Shown one piece after another: positions 7,958 to 17,184 of a stretch of 64,000 bases of DNA. This stretch comes from Thioclava sp. GXIMD2076 (GTDB taxonomy: Bacteria > Pseudomonadota > Alphaproteobacteria > Rhodobacterales > Rhodobacteraceae). Numbering within the stretch: the first letter of the stretch is position 1; every line of letters begins with the position of its first letter. The notes beneath the pieces were generated by a model. It did not search any database, had not been told where the DNA came from, and saw only the letters and a list, made by a program, of their open reading frames with translations. The stretch covers positions 795,001-859,000 of the forward strand of contig NZ_CP149932.1 of the NCBI RefSeq assembly GCF_037949795.1, written 5' to 3'. Both the position numbers and the translations under genes were made by a program.

Positions 7958-8892
7958 GCGAGAAAACTACTCTTAAAGAAATCGAGAGCCGTCTGAACCA
8001 AGACAAGGCCGATCTGGCAGGCACGCTGGCCGATCTGACCGGCCGCGTTGCACCGGGCCTTCTGGCGGATCATGTGTCTGACTTCATCCGCGAGAACGCG
8101 ACCCCCTATGCGAAACGTGCCGAAGCAACGATCCGCGAAAATCCGGTGGCCTTCGCGCTGGCGGGTGCCGGTCTGGCATGGTTCCTGCTGGGCCGCAAGA
8201 ATGGCACCGAAGACAGCAAGACCGAAGAGGCCGTGCAGACCGCTGACGCCGTTGCCGAGGACTGGTCCGACGAGATCGACCGCCTGCGTGCCAGCGCGAC
8301 CCTCCGTCTGCGCGAACTGGAGAACGAAGCCGCCGATGACAAGCAGTCGGGCCGCGATTTCGTGAAAGAACGCGCCGAAACCATCTCGAAATTCTCGGGA
8401 GATGTGCGGGCGAAGCTGTCGAAAGATCTCGACGAGCTTTCGGCGGAGACCCGTAAGCGAGTGATCGAAGCGCGCGAGCGCGCCTACGCCGCCAAGCTGA
8501 AAGCGCAGGAATACGGCACCCGCGCCGCAACCGAGACGCGCCAGTTTGTGGCCGACCATCCGGTCGTGATCGCAGTGCTCGGCCTGGCCGTAGGCGCAGC
8601 CGTGATCGCAGCGCTACCCAAGGACAGGCTGCGCAACTCGGCCGCTGGTCCCTATATCGACCGCGCAAAAGAGGAAGCCCTTTCCTTTTACCGCGAAGAG
8701 AAAAAGCGCGCCGAAGAACTCGCCGCCCGCCTGAAAAAGGAAGCTTATGACGCTGCGCGTGATGTTGCACGCGCAGCGGAGAAAGAGGGCTCCGATCTGG
8801 GCGACCGTCTGGCCGAGGAATTTTCCAAAGAGGCAAGCGCTTCGGTAAAGAACCTCCGCAGCCATCTGCACGCCAATGGCGTGGCGCATTGA
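7954..8892 (+). CDS. DUF3618-containing envelope protein
   Basis: A 312-residue protein. The first 50 residues match the DUF3618 pattern (IESRLNQDKADLAGTLADL). A hydrophobic helix lies at about 63-75 (FALAGAGLAWFLLG) and another at about 195-215 (PVVIAVLGLAVGAAVIAAL), each introduced by a similar NPV/HPV turn. The segments between and after are long, highly charged, Lys/Glu/Ala-rich helices that probably form coiled coils. The architecture suggests a membrane-associated structural or stress protein. It is coupled by ATGA to the holin-like gene and followed by a terminator. The exact biochemical role is not known. Confidence 0.75.
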   Translation: MSEKTTLKEIESRLNQDKADLAGTLADLTGRVAPGLLADHVSDFIRENATPYAKRAEATIRENPVAFALAGAGLAWFLLGRKNGTEDSKTEEAVQTADAVAEDWSDEIDRLRASATLRLRELENEAADDKQSGRDFVKERAETISKFSGDVRAKLSKDLDELSAETRKRVIEARERAYAAKLKAQEYGTRAATETRQFVADHPVVIAVLGLAVGAAVIAALPKDRLRNSAAGPYIDRAKEEALSFYREEKKRAEELAARLKKEAYDAARDVARAAEKEGSDLGDRLAEEFSKEASASVKNLRSHLHANGVAH

Positions 8893-8916
8893 GCGACGAC
8901 ATATCGTGAAACGGAA

Positions 8917-8940
8917 AGCCGGGATTTTCCCGGCTTTTCT
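8917..8940 (+). terminator. intrinsic terminator after the DUF3618 gene
   Basis: AGCCGGG and CCCGGCT pair across ATTTT (8917-8935) and are followed by TTTTCT. Confidence 0.8.
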
Positions 8941-8988
8941 ATTGCCGGAAAACTACTCAACATACTGATATAACTATTGATATTGTCA

Positions 8989-9014
8989 GGAACAATTCCT
9001 GAAACCCGCGCGTT
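8989..9014 (+). promoter_or_regulatory. EcfG-type stress promoter for the AI-2E family transporter gene
   Basis: GGAAC (8989-8993), 17 bases, then CGTT (9011-9014), 25 bases before the start codon at 9039. A perfect consensus match, and the third in 1.7 kb. Confidence 0.65.
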
Positions 9015-9038
9015 GGGCGCAAAACAGAGGATATCTTC

Positions 9039-10094
9039 ATGAGTCGCCTAGAGACCCTGTCACGGATCGCCATCATCCTTATCGGAGCGATCGGCGTTGT
9101 CTTTGCGCTTGTGCAGGTGGAAAGCATCTTTGCCCCGATGATACTGGCTCTTGTCGCGGGCATCGTCCTTTCACCCGTTTCCGACACATGGGAGAGAATG
9201 GGGTTTTCGCAGGTCTGGGGTGCGATGACTTCGATACTGTTTTCACTACTGATTGTGGCGATGGTCTTCCTGATCTTCCAGCCACTGGTCTATCAGATCG
9301 TCGATCAGGCGCCTAAGGTCTGGCAGGATATGCGCTCAACCATCGACAGCTACAAGGATGCGATCCAGAACCTCAATTCCATGAGTGACCGCATTCAGGA
9401 AGCTGTCAGCGATACTGCGGCCAAGGCGGGCGAGGACAAGGGCGGCGTGCAGATGCCAACCCTTTCGGATGCGCTGATGCTGGCGCCATCATTTTTCGCA
9501 CAGTTTCTGGTGTTTATCGGGACGCTCTTCTTCTTCCTGCTGACCCGCAACGAGATCTACGCATGGGCCGCGCGCCATCTGTCGGAACCCGCCGAGCGCG
9601 CCTCCACCGCCAAACGCCTGCGGGCCGCAGAGCGGAAAGTGTCGCGCTATTTCCTGACCATCACGGTGGTGAATGCGGGGCTGGGCGTCGCAACCGGTGT
9701 GGTGCTGACAGCGCTTGGTATGCCCGGTGCCATGCTCTGGGGGCTTGTGGCCTTCCTCATCAACTATGTCCTCTATATCGGCCCTGCCTGCCTGATCGTG
9801 GCACTCCTCTTTGCGGGTGTGGCGGCCTTTGACGGGTTCTATGCGGTGCTGCCTGCATTGCTCTATGCCTGCCTCAACGGATGTGAGGGCCAGTTTATTA
9901 CCCCTGCCATGATCGGCAAACATATGCGCCTGAACCCGCTTCTGGTCTTCCTCGCGCTGATCTTCGGGATCTGGCTCTGGGGACCGGTGGGCGGTATCGT
10001 CGCCATTCCGCTACTGCTCTGGGGACTGGTGCTGACCAACAGCATGCCCGAAAGTCAGGCAGAGCGGCTGATGGCCACCAAGATTGCCGAATAA
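9039..10094 (+). CDS. AI-2E family transporter (PerM/UPF0118-like)
   Basis: A 351-residue polytopic membrane protein. It has two or three N-terminal helices, a soluble helical insert at about residues 85-145, and a C-terminal block of further helices containing the family features SPVSDTWERMGF, a GLGVATG-type turn and NPLLVFLALIFGIWLWGPVGG. This is the AI-2E transporter/PerM family. Its members include proposed autoinducer exporters and Na+/H+ antiporters, and the name does not establish the substrate. It stands alone, with a stress-type promoter directly upstream, so I would expect induction in stationary phase or under envelope stress. Confidence 0.85.
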   Translation: MSRLETLSRIAIILIGAIGVVFALVQVESIFAPMILALVAGIVLSPVSDTWERMGFSQVWGAMTSILFSLLIVAMVFLIFQPLVYQIVDQAPKVWQDMRSTIDSYKDAIQNLNSMSDRIQEAVSDTAAKAGEDKGGVQMPTLSDALMLAPSFFAQFLVFIGTLFFFLLTRNEIYAWAARHLSEPAERASTAKRLRAAERKVSRYFLTITVVNAGLGVATGVVLTALGMPGAMLWGLVAFLINYVLYIGPACLIVALLFAGVAAFDGFYAVLPALLYACLNGCEGQFITPAMIGKHMRLNPLLVFLALIFGIWLWGPVGGIVAIPLLLWGLVLTNSMPESQAERLMATKIAE

Positions 10095-10191
10095 GACTTT
10101 CGTGAAGACCCTTGGGTTAGGCTGCATTTCGCGGTAGTGGCAGAGTTCCGGTCGCAGCCCACCCGGATGTCTTCAAAACAGGGAAGTCTTC

Positions 10192-10887
10192 ATGAAAACC
10201 ATCGTCATCTGTTCCGGCGGCCTCGATTCCGTCACCCTTGCCGACAAGATTTCCGCCGAGCATGAGCTTGTCGGGCTCGTTTCCTTCGATTACGGCCAGC
10301 GCCATCGCAAGGAGCTGGATTATGCCGCCCGTGCTGCAGAGCGTCTTGGTGTGAAACACGACATCATCGACATGCGCGGCATCGGCGCGTCCCTGACCGG
10401 ATCCGCGCTGACCGATGATGTTGACGTGCCAGACGGCCATTATGCCGAAGAGACGATGCGTATTACCGTGGTCCCCAACCGCAATGCGATCATGTTGACC
10501 ATCGCTTTCGGGATTGCGGCAGCGCGCCAAGCTGATGCCGTGGCAACGGCCGTGCATGGCGGTGACCATTTCATCTATCCCGACTGCCGCCCCGCCTTCA
10601 CCGAGGCATTCGAGGCCATGCAGAAACAGGCACTGGATGGCTATGCCGATGTGTCACTTTACACGCCCTTCGTGCGGGTGCCGAAATCGGCAATCGTCGA
10701 GGAAGGCGCGCGGTTGGGCACGGATTTTGCGCAGACATGGTCCTGCTACAAGGGCGGCGCGCATCATTGCGGGCGTTGCGGCACATGCGTCGAACGGCGC
10801 GAGGCTTTCGATCTGGCGGGCGTCACCGATCCGACCGTCTATGACGATCCGGATTTCTGGAAAGCAGCGGTCGAAAAAGCGCGCTGA
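10192..10887 (+). CDS. queC: 7-cyano-7-deazaguanine synthase (QueC)
   Basis: A 231-residue enzyme of queuosine biosynthesis that converts 7-carboxy-7-deazaguanine to preQ0 with ATP and ammonia. The PP-loop SGGLDS is at residues 9-14. The zinc site is formed by the cysteines in SCYKGG and HHCGRCGTC near the C-terminus. The length is normal for the family. No queD, queE or queF gene is adjacent, so the pathway is dispersed. I looked for a preQ1 riboswitch in the 97-base upstream gap and could not support one. The stop codon abuts the stop of the convergent mog gene with no spare bases. Confidence 0.95.
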   Translation: MKTIVICSGGLDSVTLADKISAEHELVGLVSFDYGQRHRKELDYAARAAERLGVKHDIIDMRGIGASLTGSALTDDVDVPDGHYAEETMRITVVPNRNAIMLTIAFGIAAARQADAVATAVHGGDHFIYPDCRPAFTEAFEAMQKQALDGYADVSLYTPFVRVPKSAIVEEGARLGTDFAQTWSCYKGGAHHCGRCGTCVERREAFDLAGVTDPTVYDDPDFWKAAVEKAR

Positions 10888-11424
10888 TTACTTCGCCTTC
10901 GGGCGGAAGGCTTTGATCTTGGCGGGGTCTGTCTCGATATACCCCGCCCCGATCAGATCGAGGCAATAAGGCACCGCGGCAAAGACGCGGTTGAGACAGG
11001 TCGCAATCGCCGAGGGCTTGCCCGGCAGCGTGATGATCAGCGATTTGCCGGCAATGCCGGCGGTCTGGCGCGAGAGGATCGCAGTCGGCACCTCTTCGAG
11101 CGAGGCGCGGCGCATCTCCTCGCCAAAACCCAGAAGCTCTTTCTCCAGCACGTCGGCCACGCCTTCGGGCGTTTCGTCGCGCGGCGCAGGGCCGGTGCCG
11201 CCAGTCACAAGGATCAGGCAGGCTTCTTGAGCCACCAATTCGCGCAGCTTTTCTGCCACGCTCTCACGCCCATCGGGGATGATATGACGCGTAATGCTCA
11301 GCGGCGAGGTGACCACGCCGCCAAGCCAGTCCTCGCAGCCCGGACCGCCCTTGTCTTCGTATTCTCCCGCAAAGGCGCGGTCGGAGACGGTGACGATGGC
11401 GGCATGGGGCTGCGATTTGCTCAT
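10888..11424 (-). CDS. mog: molybdopterin adenylyltransferase (MogA/MoaB family)
   Basis: A 178-residue molybdenum-cofactor protein that activates molybdopterin by adenylylation before metal insertion. The molybdopterin-binding fold is shown by [19 protein letters not shown] at the start and the [14 protein letters not shown] loop in the middle. [12 protein letters not shown] near the end matches the family. The start codon overlaps the argG stop by four bases, so it is the second gene of an argG-mog unit, although the pathways are unrelated. No other moa/moe genes are in the window. Confidence 0.9.
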   Translation of the reverse strand: MSKSQPHAAIVTVSDRAFAGEYEDKGGPGCEDWLGGVVTSPLSITRHIIPDGRESVAEKLRELVAQEACLILVTGGTGPAPRDETPEGVADVLEKELLGFGEEMRRASLEEVPTAILSRQTAGIAGKSLIITLPGKPSAIATCLNRVFAAVPYCLDLIGAGYIETDPAKIKAFRPKAK

Positions 11425-12650
11425 TTTGCCACGCGAGCGTTGCGGGTGGCGATCAGCTTCAGGCGCAGGGCGTTGAGGTTGATGAAGCCCGCCGCGTCTT
11501 TCTGGTCATAGGCGCCTGCGTCTTCCTCGAAGGTCACGTGCTTCTCGGAATACAGCGAATAGTCCGACCAGCGCGCCACGGTGCGCGACGCGCCCTTGAA
11601 CAGCATCAGCTTCACAGTGCCGGTGACATATTCCTGCGTCTTGTCGATCAGCGCCTGCAGCGCCTCGCGCTCGGGCGAGAACCAGAAGCCGTTATAAATC
11701 AGCTCGGCATAGCGCGGCATGATCGAGTCTTTCAGGTGGCCTGCGCCGGAATCGAGCGTGATCTGCTCGATGCCACGGTGCGCTTCCAGCAGGATGGTGC
11801 CGCCGGGGGTCTCGTAGACGCCGCGCGACTTCATCCCGACAAAGCGGTTTTCCACGAAGTCAAGACGACCGATGCCGTGCTTCTTGCCCAGCTCGTTGAG
11901 TTTGGTCAGGATCGTCGCGGGGCTCATTGCCTCGCCATTGATCGAGACGGCATCGCCCTTCTCGAACCCGATCTCGATATATTCGGGCTCGTTGGGAGCG
12001 TCGAGAACCGGATCATTGGTGCGCTGATAGACGTAATCGGGCGCCATATCACCCGGATTTTCCAAAACCTTACCCTCGGAGGAGGTGTGCAGAAGGTTTG
12101 CATCCACTGAGAAGGGCGCCTCGCCACGCTTGTCTTTCGCAATCGGGATCTGGTTTTTCTCGGCGAAGTCCAGAAGTGCGGTGCGCGAATGCAGATCCCA
12201 TTCACGCCAAGGGGCGATAACCTTGATCTTGGGGTTAAGCGCATAGGCCGAAAGCTCGAAACGCACCTGATCATTGCCCTTGCCGGTTGCGCCATGCGCC
12301 ACAGCATCGGCGCCGGTCGCCTCGGCGATTTCCACCAGACGCTTGGAGATCAGCGGACGCGCAATCGAGGTGCCCAGAAGGTACAGACCCTCATACACGG
12401 CATTGGCGCGGAACATCGGGAAGACGAAATCGCGCACGAACTCTTCGCGCACGTCTTCGATGAAGATATTCTCGGGCTTGATGCCCAGCAGCTCGGCCTT
12501 CTTACGCGCGGGGTCCAGCTCTTCGCCCTGCCCCAGATCGGCGGTGAAGGTCACGACCTCACAGCCATATTCGGTTTGCAGCCATTTGAGGATGATCGAG
12601 GTATCGAGGCCGCCGGAATAGGCGAGCACGACTTTCTTGGGCGCGGACAT
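11421..12650 (-). CDS. argG: argininosuccinate synthase
   Basis: A 409-residue enzyme that joins citrulline and aspartate with ATP in arginine synthesis. The N-type ATP pyrophosphatase motif AYSGGLDTS is at residues 10-18 and the family segment [13 protein letters not shown] is present. Two ATGs lie six bases apart. The downstream one (12650) is chosen because GGGAG sits six bases before it, whereas it directly abuts the upstream ATG at 12656. A much longer open frame to 13001 has no coding support. The gene is leftward, divergent from ilvA across a 271-base gap in which I see no attenuator or riboswitch. Confidence 0.95.
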   Translation of the reverse strand: MSAPKKVVLAYSGGLDTSIILKWLQTEYGCEVVTFTADLGQGEELDPARKKAELLGIKPENIFIEDVREEFVRDFVFPMFRANAVYEGLYLLGTSIARPLISKRLVEIAEATGADAVAHGATGKGNDQVRFELSAYALNPKIKVIAPWREWDLHSRTALLDFAEKNQIPIAKDKRGEAPFSVDANLLHTSSEGKVLENPGDMAPDYVYQRTNDPVLDAPNEPEYIEIGFEKGDAVSINGEAMSPATILTKLNELGKKHGIGRLDFVENRFVGMKSRGVYETPGGTILLEAHRGIEQITLDSGAGHLKDSIMPRYAELIYNGFWFSPEREALQALIDKTQEYVTGTVKLMLFKGASRTVARWSDYSLYSEKHVTFEEDAGAYDQKDAAGFINLNALRLKLIATRNARVAK

Positions 12651-12921
12651 TGACATCTCCCGAGGAACAGATTTTGACGTGGGGATAGAGCGTTTTTTTC
12701 TGTGCCACAAGGGGCGGGGCGGGTTTCCCCCCATCAAATGCGCTCTCTGGCGCCGATGTTTGCCGGAATGGCCTGAAAAGCGGCACCCGATTGCGCAGAT
12801 CCCGTGCCAAGCCGATTGACAATCTGCCGCAGGCTTAGGATCACGGGGACCATATAGCCATAGGCGCACTCCTATCACCGATTTGGCTTGCCCCCTGACC
12901 AAACAAGCGATCCGATACGCC

Positions 12922-14169
12922 ATGACCGATTTTGCCCTCAATGCCCAAGCCTCCGCCCGCGCGCTGCGCGATCTGTTTGAACCTACGCCGCTTTTGCGCA
13001 ACGACTTTCTGTCGGAGCGCTACGGGGCGGAGATCTGGCTCAAGCGCGAGGATCTGACGCCCGTGCGCAGCTACAAGCTGCGCGGCGCCTTCACCGCCAT
13101 GCGCAAGCTGCGGGCCGCAGATCCTACCGCGGATCATTTCGTCTGCGCGAGCGCGGGCAATCACGCGCAGGGTCTGGCCTATGCCTGCCGCCATTTCGGA
13201 GTGAAGGGCACGATCTTCATGCCGGTGACCACGCCACAGCAGAAGATCGACAAAACCCGCAGCTTTGGCGGCGAGAATGTCGAGATTGTCCTGACGGGCG
13301 ATTATTTCGACGACACACTGGCCGCGAGCCAGACCTTCTGCACCGAGGCGGGCGCGCATTTTCTGGCGCCTTTCGACAATGGTGACGTGATCGAAGGTCA
13401 GGCCACCGTGGCCGTGGAAATGCTCGATCAGCTCGGCCATGCGCCCGATTTCGTGACGATCCCCGTGGGCGGTGGCGGCCTTTCGGCAGGTGTGACGCGT
13501 TATCTGGGCGCGGCGAGCCCTAGCACCCAATTCCGCTATGTCGAGCCGATGGGCGGGCGCAGCCTGCATGCCGCCCTAGAGGCGGGCAAGCTTGTGACAC
13601 TGCCGCATGTCGATAGTTTCGTCGATGGCGCTGCCGTGGCGCGGATCGGCCAGACGCCTTTCGAAACATTGCGTGCCATTCCTGCCGATCACGTCCTCGG
13701 CGCACCGGAAGACCGGATCTGCCGGACCATGCTGGAATTGCTCAATGTCGAGGGCATCGTGCTCGAGCCCGCCGGGGCGATGTCGATCGATATGTTGCAA
13801 GACATGCGTGAGGAGATCGCAGGCAAGACGGTGGTCTGTATCGTCTCGGGCGGGAATTTCGATTTCGAGCGGCTTCCTGATGTGAAGGAGCGGGCGCAAC
13901 GCTACTCGGGGCTTAAGAAATATTTCATCCTGCGTATGCCCCAACGCCCCGGCGCGCTGAAAGATTTCCTGCAAATGCTCGGACCGCAGGACGACATCGC
14001 GCGTTTCGAATATCTGAAGAAATCCGCGCGGAATTTCGGATCTGTGCTGATCGGGATTGAAACCCGTGATCCGACCAGCTTTGGCCGCCTGACGCAGCAG
14101 TTGGACGAGGCAGGCTTTTTCTATCGCGACATTACCGAAGACGCGATCCTCGCGGAGTTTTTGATCTAA
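12922..14169 (+). CDS. ilvA: threonine ammonia-lyase (biosynthetic type)
   Basis: A 415-residue PLP enzyme that deaminates threonine to 2-oxobutanoate, the first step to isoleucine. The PLP lysine lies in SYKLRGAF (about residue 53), the Ser/Asn contact in ASAGNHAQG, and the phosphate loop in [10 protein letters not shown]. The C-terminal 85 residues ([18 protein letters not shown] onward) form one ACT-like regulatory domain, the medium-length form of the enzyme. I chose the ATG at 12922. The TTG at 12883 adds 13 residues without family match. A bidirectional terminator follows. Confidence 0.93.
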   Translation: MTDFALNAQASARALRDLFEPTPLLRNDFLSERYGAEIWLKREDLTPVRSYKLRGAFTAMRKLRAADPTADHFVCASAGNHAQGLAYACRHFGVKGTIFMPVTTPQQKIDKTRSFGGENVEIVLTGDYFDDTLAASQTFCTEAGAHFLAPFDNGDVIEGQATVAVEMLDQLGHAPDFVTIPVGGGGLSAGVTRYLGAASPSTQFRYVEPMGGRSLHAALEAGKLVTLPHVDSFVDGAAVARIGQTPFETLRAIPADHVLGAPEDRICRTMLELLNVEGIVLEPAGAMSIDMLQDMREEIAGKTVVCIVSGGNFDFERLPDVKERAQRYSGLKKYFILRMPQRPGALKDFLQMLGPQDDIARFEYLKKSARNFGSVLIGIETRDPTSFGRLTQQLDEAGFFYRDITEDAILAEFLI

Positions 14170-14193
14170 TCCCGCTCGGGGACTTCGGCATCG

Positions 14194-14225
14194 AAACATC
14201 GGCCGCTTTCGGGGCCGATGTTTTA
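14194..14225. terminator. bidirectional terminator between ilvA and the Hpt gene
   Basis: AAACATCGGCC and GGCCGATGTTTT form a long stem around an eight-base loop. The A run on the left and the T run on the right allow it to stop both convergent genes. Confidence 0.8.
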
Positions 14226-14236
14226 TGTCCAGCGGT

Positions 14237-14566
14237 TCAGGCCGCGCTCAGGAACTCGTTTACCCGCGCCATGAAATCCTTCTTCGATGCGGAATAGACA
14301 TCGAGAACGGCCTGGATATCGACATCGCCGGAGCGGCCCATTGCCGCCAGACGCTCGCCTTCCTGACACATGACGCCGAACGCGCGGAACCCCAGATTCC
14401 ATGCAGAGCCCTTGAGGAAATGCAGATCCTCCTCGAGCCTGTCCGGACGCGTTCCCAATTTCATAACAACGCCTTCGACTTCATCCATAAACAGCTCGAC
14501 GACTTCGCCGAAGCCATCAGAACCGATTTCGGATTGCAACTCGGCAACCCGATCCCAATCAATCAT
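14237..14566 (-). CDS. histidine phosphotransfer (Hpt) domain protein
   Basis: A 109-residue single-domain protein, mostly helical. HFLKGSAWNLGF carries the phospho-accepting histidine in the normal HxxKG context of Hpt domains. It has no kinase domain and would relay phosphate between receivers. The ATG at 14566 follows GGAGG at five bases and is preferred over an ATG 15 bases upstream. It is divergent from a receiver-PP2C phosphatase gene across a 119-base gap. The shared promoter region makes that protein its most likely partner, though this is inference. Confidence 0.88.
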   Translation of the reverse strand: MIDWDRVAELQSEIGSDGFGEVVELFMDEVEGVVMKLGTRPDRLEEDLHFLKGSAWNLGFRAFGVMCQEGERLAAMGRSGDVDIQAVLDVYSASKKDFMARVNEFLSAA

Positions 14567-14685
14567 CTCAACCTCCACCAAAGGGCATCACCACCTTGCT
14601 TGAGGCTAGGCAATAAAGCTTGCCAAAAACTTAAGCTCGGAAACTTACTCGGGTTTACCCCAAATTAAGACTGCCTGCGCCAAAG

Positions 14686-16005
14686 ATGGCCAACAGTAGT
14701 GTTACGAGGAGCGGAATCGGCTTGCAGGATCCTCTGTATAAGCTTTCGACGGCAACACCCAAGCCGGACGAGACTGCGCGTCGCAGTGTGCTTGTTGTCG
14801 ATGACAGCAAGATGCAGCGCCGCATTCTCTCGGCGCAGCTATCGCGGTCTGGATATGACGTGACAGAAGCGGCCTCTGCCGAAGAAGCCCTTGAAATATG
14901 TAACCAGTTCGAACCCGATATCGTCATCTCCGACTGGATGATGACAGGAATGTCCGGCGTCGACTTCTGCCGCAAATTCCGCGAGATGCAGCGGAGCAGC
15001 TATGGGTATTTCATCCTCCTGACCTCGAAATCCGAAAAAGCCGAGGTCGCTTTAGGTCTGCAAAGCGGGGCGGATGATTTCCTGTCCAAGCCCGTAAACG
15101 GGAATGAACTGCGCGCCCGTCTGCAAGCGGGCGACCGTATCTTGCGCATGGAACGGGAACTGACCCGCAAGAACCAGCTACTGAGTTCGACGCTGGATGA
15201 GCTGAAATCCGTCCATGACGGAATCAGGCGCGATCTGTCCGAGGCACGCCAGTTGCAACAGAGCCTCGTCAAGGAGCGCTACCGGAGCTTCGGGAGTTCC
15301 GAGGTGACCCTGATGCTACGCCCCTGCGGACAGGTCGGCGGCGATCTGGTGGGCTTTTTCCCGATCAACGCCCGTCGCGTCGGTCTCTACGGGATCGATG
15401 TCTCGGGCCACGGGATCACCTCGGCGCTGATGACGGCTCGTCTTGCGGGCTATCTCTCGGGCTCCTCGCCCGACCAGAATATCGCGCTCGTGCTGTCGGA
15501 TTTCGGGATCTACGAAGGTATGGATCCGGGCGAGTTGGCAGGTTATCTCAACAAACTCGTGCTCGACGAGATGCAGACCGAGAGCTATTTCACGCTGGTC
15601 TATGCGGATGTCGACCTGGTCTCGGGCGAAGTCCAGATGGTGCAGGGCGGGCACCCCCATCCCGTGAAACAGAGGGTGGATGGTACGGTCGAACATCTCG
15701 GGCAAGGCGGCCTGCCCGTCGGCCTGATCGAGGAGGCGCAATACGAGACCTTCTCCACCATCCTCGCGCCGGGCGAGCGGCTCATCCTGATGTCGGATGG
15801 TATCACCGAAGCCACCGCACCTGACGGTCAGCTCCTGATGGAGAACGGGCTCGACGGGATGCTCCAAAAGCTCTCGGGCCTCAATGGCAATGCGTTTCTC
15901 GACGCGCTCTATTGGGAGGTCGAGAACTATGCCGATGGCAGCCTGACCGATGACGTCTCGGCGGTGTTCTTCGAATTCAATGGCGCGAAGCGTAACGCGG
16001 ACTGA
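14686..16005 (+). CDS. response regulator with PP2C (SpoIIE/RsbU-type) phosphatase output
   Basis: A 439-residue protein. Residues about 33-150 are a receiver domain (VDDSKMQRR, phospho-acceptor Asp in IVISDWMMTG, Lys in FLSKPV). A coiled-coil linker at about 150-200 follows, and residues about 215-435 form a SpoIIE/RsbU-type serine phosphatase with the metal-binding motifs GGDLVG, GIDVSGHGI, LMSDGITE and LTDDVSAV. Such proteins dephosphorylate anti-sigma-factor antagonists in partner-switching systems. No STAS-domain antagonist or RsbW-like kinase is adjacent. A divergent Hpt gene is the closest signalling partner, and the downstream convergent genes encode a T1SS adhesin locus. A similar Hpt / receiver-PP2C pairing controls biofilm or surface traits in other bacteria, so a link to the adhesin is plausible but unproven. 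Confidence 0.9.
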   Translation: MANSSVTRSGIGLQDPLYKLSTATPKPDETARRSVLVVDDSKMQRRILSAQLSRSGYDVTEAASAEEALEICNQFEPDIVISDWMMTGMSGVDFCRKFREMQRSSYGYFILLTSKSEKAEVALGLQSGADDFLSKPVNGNELRARLQAGDRILRMERELTRKNQLLSSTLDELKSVHDGIRRDLSEARQLQQSLVKERYRSFGSSEVTLMLRPCGQVGGDLVGFFPINARRVGLYGIDVSGHGITSALMTARLAGYLSGSSPDQNIALVLSDFGIYEGMDPGELAGYLNKLVLDEMQTESYFTLVYADVDLVSGEVQMVQGGHPHPVKQRVDGTVEHLGQGGLPVGLIEEAQYETFSTILAPGERLILMSDGITEATAPDGQLLMENGLDGMLQKLSGLNGNAFLDALYWEVENYADGSLTDDVSAVFFEFNGAKRNAD

Positions 16006-16008
16006 GCC

Positions 16009-17181
16009 TTACGGCTCCCGCAACGCTTCGCGCGACTTGTAGAGCGGCTTCAGAAGATATTGCAGGATCGTCTTCTCGCCCGTATGCAGCTCGACCGTGG
16101 CTTGCATACCGGGCCGGATTTCCAGATTGCGCTGGCGCTCCGTCAGATCATCCAGATCCACGCTCAGCGTCACCTTGTAATGCGGCTGGGCATTCGGATC
16201 CTTGTCATCCTTGAACGTATCGGCCGACACCACGACCACCTGCCCCTGAAGACTGCCATAAATCGTATAGTCATAAGCCGATAGCTTGATGGTCGCGTCC
16301 TGACCGGCACGGACATTGGCGATATCCTTGGGCGCGATCTCTGCATCGATATAAAGTTCTTCGCCCTCGGGAATGATCTGCATAATCTGCTGGCCGGGCT
16401 GGACGACACCGCCGATAGTGGTCACCGACAGCTGGTTGACGATGCCGCGCATCGGCGCCACCAGCGTCGTCCGTCCCAACTGGTCTTCGGACAGTTTCAG
16501 CTGCTGGCGCAGCGTCCCCAGCTTCGAGAGCGTATCGGAGTAATCCGAAGCGCGGTCCAGATCGGTCTTGGTCAGGATCTCGTTGAGCTGGTTCTGCGCA
16601 TCCTCGAAAGCCTTGCGCGATTTCGTCACCTCGATCAGCGGCGCGACCTGTTTGTCATACATCCGCTCGACAAGATCCCGCTCGGCCTTGGCCTGCTTGA
16701 TGACCGCTTTCGCACCCGAAACGCGGGCATGGTAATCCTCGAGCCGAGCCTCCAGCAGCCCCGATTCAGACGCAATCATATCCGGCACTAACTTGATCTG
16801 CTCCTTGGTCGGATTGAAGACGAGCGTGTCGTTCATCTCCGCTTCCAACCGCAACTGCCGCACCTCGAGCGCCGCGATCTGGTCGCGCAGATCATCGGTC
16901 TGGGTCTGGTATTGCGTGGCAAAAAGCTTGGCCAGAACCTGCCCTGCATCGACATGATCGCCCTCGGCCACATCCAGTTCGGCAAGGATACCGCCCTCGA
17001 GGTTCTGGATGATCTGCGGACGCGAAGAGGACACGATCTCACCCGGACCGCGCACGATCTGATCGACCCAGGCCATCGAGGCCCAGGCCAGAAACACCGC
17101 AAGCGCGATACCGACCAGCCAGACCGTCAGACTCATCCGCTTGGTGCGGGTGACAATCACGCTGGGATCGATCGTGGCCAT
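16009..17181 (-). CDS. HlyD-family type I secretion membrane fusion protein
   Basis: A 390-residue periplasmic adaptor. It has a short cytoplasmic N-terminus, one membrane helix (about residues 18-40, VWLVGIALAVFLAWASMAW), a barrel-sandwich/lipoyl half at about 50-90 (GGILAELDVAEGDHVDAGQ), a long coiled-coil hairpin at about 95-240, and a C-terminal beta domain with SVDLDDL and the family-typical IRPGMQATVELHTGEKTI end. It connects the ABC transporter to TolC. It starts three bases after the ABC gene stop and is the last gene of the leftward adhesin-TolC-ABC-HlyD series. Confidence 0.92.
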   Translation of the reverse strand: MATIDPSVIVTRTKRMSLTVWLVGIALAVFLAWASMAWVDQIVRGPGEIVSSSRPQIIQNLEGGILAELDVAEGDHVDAGQVLAKLFATQYQTQTDDLRDQIAALEVRQLRLEAEMNDTLVFNPTKEQIKLVPDMIASESGLLEARLEDYHARVSGAKAVIKQAKAERDLVERMYDKQVAPLIEVTKSRKAFEDAQNQLNEILTKTDLDRASDYSDTLSKLGTLRQQLKLSEDQLGRTTLVAPMRGIVNQLSVTTIGGVVQPGQQIMQIIPEGEELYIDAEIAPKDIANVRAGQDATIKLSAYDYTIYGSLQGQVVVVSADTFKDDKDPNAQPHYKVTLSVDLDDLTERQRNLEIRPGMQATVELHTGEKTILQYLLKPLYKSREALREP

Positions 17182-17184
17182 TTA

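Noticed and set aside
7544..8892. Prophage remnant because of the holin-like gene
   Set aside because: No other phage gene or attachment site is near. Holin-like/DUF3618 pairs are normal chromosomal genes in alphaproteobacteria.
10095..10191. preQ1 riboswitch upstream of queC
   Set aside because: I could not fold a convincing preQ1 aptamer with its conserved loops in this 97-base gap.
12651..12921. Attenuator or leader peptide for ilvA or argG
   Set aside because: No Ile/Thr/Arg-rich short frame or terminator-like hairpin pair is present in the gap.
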